The position numbers and the translations under genes are program-made. DNA of 64,000 bases from Sva-07 sp942492715. Its GTDB lineage: Bacteria > Actinomycetota > Acidimicrobiia > Acidimicrobiales > Ilumatobacteraceae. Of this stretch, positions 44,386 through 55,570 are shown in pieces. Below the pieces are notes generated by a model that ran no database searches, had not been told where the DNA came from, and saw nothing but the letters and a program-made list of their open reading frames with translations. The stretch covers positions 1 through 64,000 of the forward strand of contig CALOFW010000005.1 in assembly GCA_942492715.1 (NCBI GenBank), given 5' to 3'. Positions within the stretch are counted from its first letter, which is position 1. Each line of letters begins with the position of its first letter.

Positions 44386-46125
44386 TCAGGCCTCCATGAC
44401 CACGGGGACGATCATCGGGCGGCGCTTGGTGCGCTCGCTGACGAACTTCCCAGCGGCGCGACGGACATCGCGTTCCAGCGCTTCGACATCGCGAACCCCC
44501 TTGCCGAGCGACGCCTCGACGGCATCGGCGACGGAGTCGCAGGCTTCGTCGAGGAGATCCTCCGCCTCGGGTGCGTACACCCAACCGCGGGTGATGATCT
44601 CGGGGCCGACGAGCACCTTGCCGGTCTGGATGTCGACGGTCACGACCACGACGACCACCCCCTCCTCGGCGAGCTTCTGACGGTCGCGCAACACGCCCTG
44701 CCCGACGTCGCCGACGATGCCGTCGACGTACAGGTAGCCGGACGGGACCCGACCGATCGGCTTCAGTTCCTCATCGGTCAACTCGAGGACGTCGCCGTCT
44801 TCGCACAGGATGACGTTGTCGTGCGGCACACCCATCAGCTCGCCGAGCTTCGCGTTTGCGACCATGTGGCGGTACTCGCCGTGGATCGGCACGAACCACT
44901 CGGGGTTGACGATCGACAGGTAGGTCTTGATCTCGTCGGCCTGGGCATGACCGGTGGCGTGCACGTCGAGCACGCCGGAGTGCACGACGTCGGCGCCCAT
45001 GCGGATCAGCCCGTCGATGACGGCGTTGACGTTGCCCTCGTTGCCCGGGATCGCATGGCTCGACAACACGACGGTGTCGTGCTCGCCGAGCTTCAGCCAC
45101 TTGTTCTCGCCGCGGGCCATCAGTCCGAGCGCCGACATCGGTTCGCCCTGCGACCCGGTGGAGATGATGCAGATCTGGCCGGGCTCGTACTTGTCGATCT
45201 CCTCGATGTCGATGATCGCCGACTCCGGGATGTCGAGCACCTTGAGCTCACGACCGAGCCGCACGTTCTTCTTCATGCTCAACCCGAGCGTCGCGATCTT
45301 GCGGCCGTCGGCCATCGCCGCGGTTGCGATCTGCTGGATCCGGTGCAGGTGGCTGGCAAAACTGGCCGTGACGATCCGGCGGTCGCGGTGAGCAGCGAAC
45401 AGCCCGGTCAGCACCGAGCCGACGCTCGTCTCGCTCGGCGAGTAGCCGGCTTCTTCGGCGTTGGTCGAGTCGGCCATCAGCAAGCGGATGCCCGGCGACT
45501 TGGCGAGCTGGCCGATGCGAGCGAGGTCGGTACGCCGACGGTCGACCGGGGTGAGATCGATCTTGTAGTCGCCCGAGTGGAGCACGACGCCCTGCGCGGT
45601 GTGCACGGCGATGGCGTGCGCATGCGGCACCGAATGCGTGACCGGGATGAACTCGATGACCAACTGCCCGATCTCGACCGACTCACCGTCGGCAACCTTG
45701 CGCATGTCGGTCTTCGGCAGCAGGCCGGCCTCCTCGATGCGGTTCCGGGCGAGGCCCAACGTGAGCGCCGCACCGTAGATCGGGAGCGGTTCGTCCCGGA
45801 GTTCGCCGATGCCGTCGTGGTCGCGCAGCAGGTACTGGATCGCACCGACGTGGTCCTCGTGGCCGTGGGTGAGCACGAGCGCCTGGATGCGGCTGGCGTT
45901 CTCACGCAGGTAGGTGAAGTCGGGCAGGATCAGGTCGATCCCGTGCATGCTGGCCTCGGGGAACATCAACCCGCAGTCGATGAGGATGACAGTGCGACCG
46001 GGATCGTCGGCAGCACCCTGCTCGATCGCCATGCAGTTGCGGCCGATCTCACCGAGTCCACCGAGGAAGACGATGCGAACGGGGACCGACGGGTCGGTGG
46101 CGCCGGGGCTCAGTGACTCAGCCAC
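44386..46125 (-). CDS. rnj: ribonuclease J
   Basis: 579 residues. The metallo-beta-lactamase core has FLGGLGEIGRNC and the zinc motif LTHGHEDHVGAI. The beta-CASP part contains LLMADSTNAEEAGYSPSE and IISTGSQGEPMSAL, and a C-terminal domain ends at SERTKRRPMIVPVVMEA. It has 5'-3' exonuclease and endonuclease activity in mRNA turnover and rRNA processing. The GTG start (VAESLSPG) overlaps the dapA stop by eight bases. The longer frame runs into dapA and is rejected. Confidence 0.95.
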   Translation of the reverse strand: MAESLSPGATDPSVPVRIVFLGGLGEIGRNCMAIEQGAADDPGRTVILIDCGLMFPEASMHGIDLILPDFTYLRENASRIQALVLTHGHEDHVGAIQYLLRDHDGIGELRDEPLPIYGAALTLGLARNRIEEAGLLPKTDMRKVADGESVEIGQLVIEFIPVTHSVPHAHAIAVHTAQGVVLHSGDYKIDLTPVDRRRTDLARIGQLAKSPGIRLLMADSTNAEEAGYSPSETSVGSVLTGLFAAHRDRRIVTASFASHLHRIQQIATAAMADGRKIATLGLSMKKNVRLGRELKVLDIPESAIIDIEEIDKYEPGQICIISTGSQGEPMSALGLMARGENKWLKLGEHDTVVLSSHAIPGNEGNVNAVIDGLIRMGADVVHSGVLDVHATGHAQADEIKTYLSIVNPEWFVPIHGEYRHMVANAKLGELMGVPHDNVILCEDGDVLELTDEELKPIGRVPSGYLYVDGIVGDVGQGVLRDRQKLAEEGVVVVVVTVDIQTGKVLVGPEIITRGWVYAPEAEDLLDEACDSVADAVEASLGKGVRDVEALERDVRRAAGKFVSERTKRRPMIVPVVMEA

Positions 46126-47011
46126 GGGCGGCGACCAGGCGTTCGTACACACCGCGGGCGGCGTGTTCGAGTCCATGGGGTGTCGGCCCCATCGGGGACC
46201 TGCATTCCCCGACGTCATGGCCGAGCGTTCTCAACATGGCCTTCGACGGTACCGGGTTCGGGGCCTCGTCACCGGTCTCGAACTCGTAACTCTCCAGTTG
46301 ACGGGCGTTGATCCGGCGGGCCGCAACCGTGTCCTCGCGCTCCCACGCATCGAACATCGCCACATGATCCGGAGCGCACCAGTGGGTCGCGACACCGATG
46401 GCGCCGACCGCACCGACCGCCAGCAGTGGCAGGGTCATCGTGTCGTCACCGGAGTAGACCTCGAAGTCGGGCGGAGCCGCGGCGATGACGGCGGCGGTGG
46501 CCCCCGGATCCTTCGCTGCGTCCTTGAGGGCGACGATGTTGGGCACGTCGGTGGCGAGGCGCACGATCGTGCCGCTCGAGATCTTGCGGCCGGTGCGGAT
46601 CGGGATGTCGTACAGGACGATCGGCAGGTCGGTCGACGCCGCGATCGCACGGAAGTGGGTCTCGATGCCCGCCTGCGATGGCCGGTTGTAGTACGGGCAC
46701 ACGCCGAGGATTCCGGCGACGCCGAGGTGGCCGGCTTCTTCGGTGAGACCGATGTCGTGGAGCGTGTTCGAGCCGGTCGTCCCGGCGATCACCGGCACGG
46801 TGACCGCATTGACGACCGCTTCGAACAGCGACAGCTTCTCGTCGATCGACAGGGTGGGCGACTCGCCGGTCGTACCGGCGACCACGAGCCCCTCGTTGCC
46901 CTGCTCGACGAGCCACTTGGCCAGCGCGACCGCGGCATCGACGTCGAGCGCGCCGCCCTCGTCGAAGGGGCTGACCATCGCCGTCAGGACACGTCCGAAC
47001 CGGGCCATCAC
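46118..47011 (-). CDS. dapA: 4-hydroxy-tetrahydrodipicolinate synthase
   Basis: 297 residues, a TIM-barrel lyase. Substrate-loop motif GTTGESPTLS, the catalytic Tyr in PYYNRPSQAG, and the Schiff-base Lys in NIVALKDAAKD are all present. It condenses pyruvate with aspartate semialdehyde, the first committed step of lysine and diaminopimelate synthesis. dapB, the next enzyme, lies about 9.5 kb upstream on the same strand, the two having been separated by accessory genes. Confidence 0.95.
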   Translation of the reverse strand: MMARFGRVLTAMVSPFDEGGALDVDAAVALAKWLVEQGNEGLVVAGTTGESPTLSIDEKLSLFEAVVNAVTVPVIAGTTGSNTLHDIGLTEEAGHLGVAGILGVCPYYNRPSQAGIETHFRAIAASTDLPIVLYDIPIRTGRKISSGTIVRLATDVPNIVALKDAAKDPGATAAVIAAAPPDFEVYSGDDTMTLPLLAVGAVGAIGVATHWCAPDHVAMFDAWEREDTVAARRINARQLESYEFETGDEAPNPVPSKAMLRTLGHDVGECRSPMGPTPHGLEHAARGVYERLVAARG

Positions 47012-47137
47012 TGCCGCCCGGCGGTCAGCGTCGGCGGGCGGGACGGCAGGACGTGGCAGATCACGATGTGCAACCTATTCGATTGCCCGACTTCGTGCGC
47101 AGGCCGATTCGACCGACCGGTGAGGGCAGATCGGCGC

Positions 47138-47554
47138 TCAGGCAGCCGACAGTCCCGATGCCAGCCACGCGCCGGCGTCGAGGTTGCGGAACACCGTGAA
47201 CGCGACCAACACGGCCGCGATCGCCATGATCGCAACCGGTCCTCGAACCAAGGCCGGGGTCGGACGGGCCGACCAGCGCGACCAGGTCCACAGCGCCCAG
47301 GAGGCCACGACGAAGCCCAGCGCGATCGGAACCAGTGCGTTGTGGTCGAAGGCCGCTGCCGGATCGAGACGGACGAGCGCACCGAGCGACCGGGTCGACC
47401 CGCATCCCGGACAGTCGAGCCCGGTGAAGTGGGCCACGGGGCACCCGATCGACAGGCCGGCGGCTCCCTGCGGCCGGTAGACGATCCCGGCCAGCGCGAT
47501 CCATGCGCTTCCGGCCGCACCGACCGCGATGGGAGCGAGGCGTGTCGACGTCAC
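47138..47554 (-). CDS. DUF2752 membrane protein
   Basis: About 138 residues with three hydrophobic segments. The motif CPVAHFTGLDCPGCGSTRSL is characteristic of DUF2752, including the CPGCGSTR core. Function unknown. A GTG start is chosen; a TTG two codons earlier would overlap the upstream stop as TTGA. It follows the CD225-like gene with almost no gap and is likely cotranscribed. Confidence 0.8.
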   Translation of the reverse strand: MTSTRLAPIAVGAAGSAWIALAGIVYRPQGAAGLSIGCPVAHFTGLDCPGCGSTRSLGALVRLDPAAAFDHNALVPIALGFVVASWALWTWSRWSARPTPALVRGPVAIMAIAAVLVAFTVFRNLDAGAWLASGLSAA

Positions 47555-47556
47555 GG

Positions 47557-47994
47557 TCAACTCGACGAACTGCCCGCCACGACGGCCAGCAGGATCCAGA
47601 GCACCAACAGCGCGACGAACACCAGCGCCGACACGATCGCCCACTTCTTGGCGTTGTTCGATGCCTCCAACGAACCGGCCATGTCACCCGCGTTGTACTT
47701 CGAGTCGACACGGGCGGCGTAGACGATGCTGACGATGCCGAACGGCAGGCAACAGAACAACGTGGTGAGGATCGCCCAGACGAGGTAGCTCGGCGGCTTC
47801 GGCCCGTTCGGTTGCAGGCCGGCGCCGTAGCCACCCGGCCCGTAGCCGCCGGGCCCGTAGCCGCCCGGCGGATATCCCCCCGGCGGATAGCCGCCCGGGG
47901 GCGGTGGCGGCGCGCCTCCCGGTGGGGGCGGCGGCCCGACCGGTGGCGGCGGTGGACCCGATGGCGGCGGCGGTGGCGGCGGAGTGGACGACAT
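47557..47994 (-). CDS. Pro/Gly-rich CD225/dispanin-like membrane protein
   Basis: 145 residues. The first ~70 are low-complexity PPPP and GGYPPGG/GGYGPGG repeats. They are followed by a two-helix domain (YLVWAILTTLFCCLPFGIVSIVYA, AIVSALVFVALLVLWILLAV) with SKYNAGDMAGSLEASNNAKKW between. That arrangement is the CD225 (interferon-induced transmembrane-like) domain found in many actinobacterial proteins that also carry proline-rich tails. Role unknown; the DUF2752 gene follows it closely, a frequent pairing. Confidence 0.85.
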   Translation of the reverse strand: MSSTPPPPPPPSGPPPPPVGPPPPPGGAPPPPPGGYPPGGYPPGGYGPGGYGPGGYGAGLQPNGPKPPSYLVWAILTTLFCCLPFGIVSIVYAARVDSKYNAGDMAGSLEASNNAKKWAIVSALVFVALLVLWILLAVVAGSSSS

Positions 47995-48039
47995 CGATGA
48001 CCTTTCCGGAAGCGGGCCGAACCCGTTGGTCACCGGACG

Positions 48040-49092
48040 TTAGGACAGCGAGACGACCGCAGCGGTGGATGCCGGCACCTGGGGGCGGCGACGGCGGACG
48101 TCGAGCCGCCAGACCACGTACAGCGTCGCACCGACCACGATCGGCACGACATAGGTCAGCAGCCGGTACACCAGCACCCCGGCCAACGCCGTGGGAGCAT
48201 CGACCCCGGCGGCGACGAGCGCACCGGTCAGGCCCGCCTCCACCACGCCGACGCCTCCCGGCACCGGGACGAAGGAGCTCAGCAAGGTGACCACGAAGAA
48301 CACCCTGGCGAATTCGATCGATCCGAGTTCGGCTCCGACACCCAGGCCGCGCAGCGCCACCAGCAGGATCACCGCACCGACCGCCTGAGCGAGCGCCGTG
48401 CGCAGGAGCAGCCCGACCGGGCGGCGTGCGATCTCGCGGAGCGATGCTCGCGCTGCGAGGAACCCCGCGACGAGGTCGTGCCGGCCGATCGCGGGTATGC
48501 GCCGCGCTGCGATCGCCGACGCCCAGCGGAGTCGCCCCACGATCCACGCCGTCACCCGGTCGGAGCCGAGCACGACCGCCCAGAACGCGAGCGACCCACC
48601 GACGACGACGGCGCACACGGCGAGCATCGCCAGGTCGGTCGTCGTCGCCGGACGTCGCGTGAGGTCGACCACGATCACCCCGAACGGGAACAGCCAGGTG
48701 ACGAACGTGGTGGCGACGCCGTACGCCACGAGTGCGGACCAGAACGTCGGCGCTGGGATCGCCGCGTCGCGGGCGATCGAATAGCGCAGGCCGGTGGCGA
48801 GCGGCCCGCCGAGCGGGAGACCCTTGGACGCCGACGTGCCCACGTCGTGGATGGTGAGCGCCCGACCGAAGCCGACCGGGTGCAGCAGCCGACGCATGAC
48901 GTCGGCGCGGGTGACCCGCTCGAGCACACCGAGAGCGAGGAGGAGCACGACGACGGCTGCCGACATCGAACGCAGCTCGTCGATGGCGGACGCGACCATG
49001 TCCCGGCGCAACCAGACCGCAGCGACGAGTGCCAATCCGACCGCGACGACGACCACGATCCGCACCCGGTCCGTCGACGCTCGACGTGTCAC
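48040..49092 (-). CDS. flippase-like / lysylphosphatidylglycerol synthase transmembrane family protein
   Basis: About 350 residues, GTG start (VTRRASTD), with 8 or so membrane segments, for example VVVAVGLALVAAVWL and MSAAVVVLLLALGVLE. The segment SSFVPVPGGVGVVEAGLTGAL is the glycine-rich signature of the PF03706 family (UPF0104, the membrane part of MprF-like proteins). It has no synthetase domain and probably moves or handles a lipid. It is divergent from the ABC importer genes. Confidence 0.82.
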   Translation of the reverse strand: MTRRASTDRVRIVVVVAVGLALVAAVWLRRDMVASAIDELRSMSAAVVVLLLALGVLERVTRADVMRRLLHPVGFGRALTIHDVGTSASKGLPLGGPLATGLRYSIARDAAIPAPTFWSALVAYGVATTFVTWLFPFGVIVVDLTRRPATTTDLAMLAVCAVVVGGSLAFWAVVLGSDRVTAWIVGRLRWASAIAARRIPAIGRHDLVAGFLAARASLREIARRPVGLLLRTALAQAVGAVILLVALRGLGVGAELGSIEFARVFFVVTLLSSFVPVPGGVGVVEAGLTGALVAAGVDAPTALAGVLVYRLLTYVVPIVVGATLYVVWRLDVRRRRPQVPASTAAVVSLS

Positions 49093-49229
49093 GGGCCGAA
49101 CGTACGCCCGGTGACTCCCCGATGCCCAGTCGTTCCACCTACTCTCGCGGGCGCCCGGTCCGGTGTGGACACGGCCCACGGGCGACTAGCTTCCTGGCCA
49201 GCGTGAACAACAACCACAAGGAGACATCC

Positions 49230-50150
49230 ATGCGACCCTCCCCCGTCATGCGCCGGCTCGTGCCGGCCATCGCGATCAGTGCCCTGGTCCTCGCCGCGTG
49301 CGGCAGCGACGACGACTCGTCCAGTGGATCGGAGACCGACAGCACCGAAGCGGCTGCGAGCGATGCGACGGACACCACCGAGGCCGGCGCCGCGAGCGAT
49401 CTGTGCACCACCACGATCGACGAGGGCGTCCTGACCATCGCGACCGGCGAGCCGGCCTTCTACCCCTGGGTGATCGACGATGCCCCGGAGACCGGCGAGG
49501 GATTCGAGGCCGCCGTCGCCTACGCCGTCGCTGCAGAGATGGGATACGACGCCGACTCGGTCACATGGGTGCGCACGACGTTCGACGAGGCGATCCAGCC
49601 CGGAGCGAAGAACTTCGACATGAACCTCCAGCAGTACTCGATCACCGAGGAGCGCAAGGAGAACATCGACTTCTCGCTGCCGTACTTCACCAGCAACCAG
49701 GCGATCGTCGCCCTCGAGGGTTCCCCAGCCGAAGGCGCGACCACGGTCGCCGATCTTCAGGACGTCAAGTTCGGCGCACAGGTCGGCACGACCAGCCTGG
49801 CGTTCATCACCGACGTGATCCAGCCCACCCAGGAGCCGTTCGTCTACGACGACAACGTCGGCGCCAAGGCGGCGTTGGAAGCCAACCAGATCGACGCCGC
49901 CGTGTTCGACCTCCCGACCGCCCTGTACGTGTCGGGTGTCGAGATCGAGGGCAGCAGTGTCGTCGGCCAGTTCCCCGCCGACGCCGGCGGCACGACCGAC
50001 CAGTTCGGTTTCGTGCTGGAGAAGGACAACCCGCTGACGGCGTGCATCGACGCGGCGATCACCACGATCACCGACAACGGCGAGCTCGATGCGATCACCC
50101 AGGAGTGGTTGGCCGACTTCACCGGCGCGCCGGTGATCACCGTCGAGTGA
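49230..50150 (+). CDS. polar amino-acid ABC transporter substrate-binding lipoprotein
   Basis: 306 residues with ribosome-binding site AAGGAG six bases upstream. The signal peptide ends in LVLAACGSDDD (lipobox), followed by a Ser/Thr/Asp-rich linker. The binding domain is of the SBP_bac_3 type: GVLTIATGEPAFYPWVID, ERKENIDFSLPYFTSNQAIV, and VFDLPTALYV. It captures amino acids for the permease and ATPase encoded next. Ligand specificity cannot be read with confidence. Confidence 0.92.
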   Translation: MRPSPVMRRLVPAIAISALVLAACGSDDDSSSGSETDSTEAAASDATDTTEAGAASDLCTTTIDEGVLTIATGEPAFYPWVIDDAPETGEGFEAAVAYAVAAEMGYDADSVTWVRTTFDEAIQPGAKNFDMNLQQYSITEERKENIDFSLPYFTSNQAIVALEGSPAEGATTVADLQDVKFGAQVGTTSLAFITDVIQPTQEPFVYDDNVGAKAALEANQIDAAVFDLPTALYVSGVEIEGSSVVGQFPADAGGTTDQFGFVLEKDNPLTACIDAAITTITDNGELDAITQEWLADFTGAPVITVE

Positions 50151-50175
50151 CGCAGGCCAGCCAGACACACACTCC

Positions 50176-51012
50176 ATGAACGACCGACCGACCCGGCGCG
50201 AGCTCTACGAACGGGCTCGACGCCGGCGGTCGAACGTCATCGCGACCGTCAGCACGGTCGTCGTGGTCGGCGCGCTGATCCTCCTGATCCCGATGTCGCC
50301 CGGGTGGGACCGCGTGCGCCAGGCGTTCTTCGACGGCGACGTCTTCCGCGAGAGCTTCCCGGGTCTGCTCCGCGCCTTCTGGCTCGACGTGCAGATCCTC
50401 CTGTGGTCGACGCCGTTCATCCTGGTGGTCTCGCTGCTGCTCGCGCTCGCTCGCAACACCCGGAGCCCTGCGCTGTTCCCGCTCCGGGCGTTCGCAATCG
50501 TGTACATCGACGTGCTGCGGGGGATCCCCGTCATCCTGCTGGTGTTCCTGATCGGATTCGGCGTGCCGGCGCTCGGTTTGTCGCGCGAATGGGCCAACCC
50601 GCTGATCTGGGGCACGGTCACGCTGGTGCTGTCGTACTCGGCGTACACGGCCGAGATCATCCGGGCGGGCATCGACAGCGTCCACGAGAGCCAGCGGGCG
50701 GCGGCCCGATCGCTCGGCATGTCGAGCCGTCAGACGATGTGGACCGTGATCCTGCCTCAGGCGTTCCGACGGATCGTGCCACCCCTGATGAACACGTTCG
50801 TCAGCCTGCAGAAGGACGTGGCGCTCGTCAGCCTGATCGGCCCGGTCGAGATCCTCCGCCAGGCGGGCATCGACAAGGCGACATACGCCAACTTCACGCC
50901 GTACGTGGCCGCGTCGGTCATCTTCCTCGCGCTCACCATTCCCTGCACGCGCCTCGCCGACTACGCGCTCGCCCGGCAACGGCGACGCACCGGGGCGACG
51001 ACGATCGCATGA
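50176..51012 (+). CDS. polar amino-acid ABC transporter permease
   Basis: 278 residues with about six membrane segments. The EAA loop AGIDSVHESQRAAARSLGMS and GIPVILLVFLIGFGVPALGL are typical of HisM/GlnP-type permeases. It follows the binding-protein gene by 25 bases and overlaps the ATPase gene (ATGA). A single permease suggests a homodimeric channel. It would import an amino acid or related solute. Confidence 0.93.
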   Translation: MNDRPTRRELYERARRRRSNVIATVSTVVVVGALILLIPMSPGWDRVRQAFFDGDVFRESFPGLLRAFWLDVQILLWSTPFILVVSLLLALARNTRSPALFPLRAFAIVYIDVLRGIPVILLVFLIGFGVPALGLSREWANPLIWGTVTLVLSYSAYTAEIIRAGIDSVHESQRAAARSLGMSSRQTMWTVILPQAFRRIVPPLMNTFVSLQKDVALVSLIGPVEILRQAGIDKATYANFTPYVAASVIFLALTIPCTRLADYALARQRRRTGATTIA

Positions 51013-51791
51013 CCGCTGAGCCCACCCACTCGCCGACCCCCTCGCCGGTGCCGAAACTGCAGCTGCGGGGCGTGTTCAAGGCGTTCGACGACACCACCGT
51101 GCTCGACGGCATCGACCTCGACGTCGACCAGGGGGACGTGATCACCCTGATCGGAGCTTCGGGTTCGGGCAAGTCGACGCTCCTGCGGTGCGTCAACATG
51201 CTCGAGCCGGTCGACGACGGCGAGGTGCTGTTCGACGGGGTCGACATCGCCGAGCCCGGCCTCGATCCCGACCCGATCCGGCGCCGGATCGGCATGGTGT
51301 TCCAGAGCTTCAACCTGTTCCCGCACATGACCGTCACCGACAACGTCGCCGTCGGACCGCGCAAGGTCCTGCGCGTGCCGAAGCGCGAGGCACGAGCGAA
51401 CGCCGTGGAGATGCTGACGAGGCTCGGGCTCGCCGCCCGCGCCGACGCCTACCCCGACCAGCTGTCCGGCGGCCAGCAGCAGCGAGTGGCGATCGCCCGA
51501 TCGTTGGCGATGAACCCCGAGGTGATGCTGCTCGACGAGATCACCTCGGCACTCGACCCCGAGCTCGTGGGCGAGGTGCTCGACGTCGTGCGCGGGCTGA
51601 AAGCCGACGGCATGACCATGCTGTTCGCCACGCACGAGATGGCGTTCGCCCGCGAGATCAGCGATCGGGTCTGTTTCCTCCACCAGGGCCGAATCCTGGA
51701 AGAGGGCCCCCCGGGTCAGATCTTCGAGACGCCGGCCGAGCCGCGCACGCAGGCGTTCCTGCAGCGCGTCATCGACGCCGGACGGCTCTAG
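51009..51791 (+). CDS. polar amino-acid ABC transporter ATPase
   Basis: 260 residues. Walker A GASGSGKST, Q-loop GMVFQSFNLFPHMTV, signature LSGGQQQRVAIARSL, Walker B MLLDEITSALDPE, switch His in FATHEMAFARE; typical GlnQ/HisP family. Its ATG overlaps the permease stop. Its stop overlaps the convergent BrkB-like gene end by four bases, so no separate terminator exists between them. Confidence 0.95.
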   Translation: MTAEPTHSPTPSPVPKLQLRGVFKAFDDTTVLDGIDLDVDQGDVITLIGASGSGKSTLLRCVNMLEPVDDGEVLFDGVDIAEPGLDPDPIRRRIGMVFQSFNLFPHMTVTDNVAVGPRKVLRVPKREARANAVEMLTRLGLAARADAYPDQLSGGQQQRVAIARSLAMNPEVMLLDEITSALDPELVGEVLDVVRGLKADGMTMLFATHEMAFAREISDRVCFLHQGRILEEGPPGQIFETPAEPRTQAFLQRVIDAGRL

Positions 51792-52653
51792 CGTGCTCCT
51801 CGACGCTCACGGAATCGGGCCAGCGTCGAGGTGTTCTCACTGATCACGCCGGCCCGGTCGGCCAGGATCTCGTTGAGCTCGCCACCGACGAGGAGGATCA
51901 GGCAGACGATCCAGACCCACGTCATGCCGAACAGCAGCGCACCGGCGAGCCCGACCGCCTGGTTTCCGCTCCCGGCCAGTTGGATGTACCAGCCGTACCC
52001 CACCGACACGAGCAGCCACCCGATCGCGGCGAGGACGGCGCCGGGAAGGTCGTAGCGCCACGGCGTGTGGTGGTTGGGACCGACGTGGAAGACCGTCGCA
52101 GCCCACACGACGAGGATCACCAGCGCAACGGCCGTGCGCACGACGGGAGACACACCCGCGGATTCCGAGATCGACCAGAGGTACGTCGACAACGCAACCG
52201 TTGCGAGCGTGCCGATGCCCAGCCCGACTGCCGCGAGCCTCACCCGGAGGAATCCTCGAGACTCCTCGACGTCGTAGACGACATCGAGCGCGCGGATCAG
52301 CCCGGCGAATCCACGCGACATGGTGACGAACGCGATCACGATCGACACCGAGAACAGCCCGGCGTAGTTCTGGTCGAACAGTGCATCGATGGTGTCTCGG
52401 AGTTCGTCGGCTTCGCCGGTGAACACACGATCGACGAACTCGTTCGTGACGTCACGAAGCTCGGCGACGAGGTCGTCGCCGAGCAGCGAGAGCGAAGCCA
52501 ATCCGGCGAGCAGCGTGGCCGGCAGGCTGAGCAGCAACCAGAACGCCACGCTGGCCGCCGAGTCGAGCGCCCCGTCGTCGATCACTTCCTCGACGACCTC
52601 GCGGATCGTGCCGGCGACGCGCCGCCACCACGCCCTCCTCGGTTCGTGTGCCG

Positions 52654-52657
<4 letters not shown>
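51788..52657 (-). CDS. YihY/BrkB-like membrane protein
   Basis: 289 residues with about six membrane segments in the YihY/UPF0761 pattern: DGALDSAASVAFWLLLSLP, SIVIAFVTMSRGFAGLIRAL, PWRYDLPGAVLAAIGWLLVS, and VWIVCLILLVGGELNEILAD. Despite the older RNase BN name the family is not an RNase; function is unsettled. Its ATG overlaps the stop of the acyl-CoA synthetase gene. Confidence 0.87.
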
Positions 52658-54279
<1,622 letters not shown>

Positions 54280-54343
54280 GGACGGTGAACGTATCGCACC
54301 TCGCCGTACGCCGAACCACCCGAACCGGTACGGTTGGACTCCT

Positions 54344-54985
54344 GTGACCGAGAGCGCTGCAATCGATGCGGCCGAGGCGCCGCACGTGCGCCCGGCCTGG
54401 GCACCCCTGACGCTGGTCGCCTTCGTCCTCCTCGTGATCGCAACCAACATCGCGAGCGGAGTCTGGGCACGGTGGGTCGAAACGAACCCCGAGGGTCTGC
54501 TCCTGTTGTCGTCTCGCAACCGCTACCTCGCGCTCACCCTCGCCGCCGGTGTCTCGGTTCCGGTGTATGTGGTGATCGGCTTCGTCCGCATCGGCGCGGC
54601 GTTCCTGGTGTGCCACATGATCGGCCGGGCGTATCACGACGATGCGATCGGCTGGTTCCGCAAGTACCTCGGGGTGAGCCAGGACGCCATCGACTCGTTC
54701 AACCGTGGGTTCTCGAAGGCCGAATGGTTCCTGATCCCGTTCTTCGCCGGCTCGAACATCGTGGCAGCGCTGAGTGGCGTGCACCGCACTCCGCCGGTGC
54801 GCCTCGTCGCTCTCCTCACGGTCGGTATCGCAGGCCGCCTGGCGCTGATGTGGTGGCTCGCCCGTACGTTCGAGGTCCAGCTGGTCGACTTCCTCGAGTG
54901 GCTGCAGCGGTACCAGTGGTGGGCGGTCGGGATCTCGATCGCCCTGGTCGTGCTCGTCAACGTCCGCAACCTCCGCGGCGCCTGA
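54344..54985 (+). CDS. VTT/DedA-like integral membrane protein (tentative)
   Basis: 213 residues with a GTG start (VTESAAIDAAEA). Four or five hydrophobic segments: LTLVAFVLLVIATNIASG, AGVSVPVYVVIGFVRIGAAF, PFFAGSNIVAALSGVHRTPP, LLTVGIAGRLALMWWLART, WWAVGISIALVVLVNVRNL. The central F-x-PF-x-AGSNI and LVALLTVGIAG pattern recalls the DedA/VTT fold of lipid scramblases. The similarity is only suggestive. Divergent from the acyl-CoA synthetase. Confidence 0.55.
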   Translation: MTESAAIDAAEAPHVRPAWAPLTLVAFVLLVIATNIASGVWARWVETNPEGLLLLSSRNRYLALTLAAGVSVPVYVVIGFVRIGAAFLVCHMIGRAYHDDAIGWFRKYLGVSQDAIDSFNRGFSKAEWFLIPFFAGSNIVAALSGVHRTPPVRLVALLTVGIAGRLALMWWLARTFEVQLVDFLEWLQRYQWWAVGISIALVVLVNVRNLRGA

Positions 54986-55075
54986 GCACTTCAGGGGTCG
55001 CACCCGCGCTGCAATCTGCAGTTCGAGGGTCGCTCGCCTGGGCCAAACCGGCCCGACGTTGCTAGAACGACAGGC

Positions 55076-55570
55076 ATGGCTGAAGTCACCCTCGGGGGCA
55101 ACCCCGTCCACACGTCCGGAGATCTCCCCGCTGTCGGTGCCGCCGCGCCGTCGTATTCGCTGGTCGGCGCCGACCTGGGCGAGTTCGACGCCGGCGAGTT
55201 CGCCGGCAAGAACGTGATCCTGAACATCTTCCCGAGCATCGACACGCCGACGTGCGCGACGAGCGTCCGCCAGTTCAACGAACGCGCCGCGGGCATGGAC
55301 GAGACCGTGGTCCTGTGCGTCTCGGCGGACCTGCCGTTCGCGATGGGCCGGTTCTGTGGTGCGGAGGGCATCGAGAACGTGAAGGTCGGCTCGACGTTCC
55401 GCTCGGACTTCGGCTCGGACTTCGGGGTCACCCTGACCGACGGCAAGCTCCAGGGTGTTCTCGCCCGTGCGGTGGTCGTGGTCGGCCCGGACGGAACGGT
55501 GAAGCACACCGAACTCGTCCCCGAGATCGCCCAGGAACCCGACTACGACGCCGCCCTCGCCGCCCTCTAA
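55076..55570 (+). CDS. tpx: thiol peroxidase (atypical 2-Cys peroxiredoxin)
   Basis: 164 residues, as in E. coli Tpx. Peroxidatic Cys60 is in SIDTPTCATSV and resolving Cys94 in PFAMGRFCGAEG, the usual 34-residue separation. It reduces hydrogen and alkyl peroxides using thioredoxin. Its stop is two bases from the first palindrome of the RAYT cassette, and it converges with the RAYT gene, whose stop codon overlaps it. Confidence 0.95.
   Translation: MAEVTLGGNPVHTSGDLPAVGAAAPSYSLVGADLGEFDAGEFAGKNVILNIFPSIDTPTCATSVRQFNERAAGMDETVVLCVSADLPFAMGRFCGAEGIENVKVGSTFRSDFGSDFGVTLTDGKLQGVLARAVVVVGPDGTVKHTELVPEIAQEPDYDAALAAL

Noticed and set aside
54985..55020. GGGGTCGCACCC after the VTT-like gene as another REP copy
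   Set aside because: The core differs at two positions and the flanks do not pair; probably chance.
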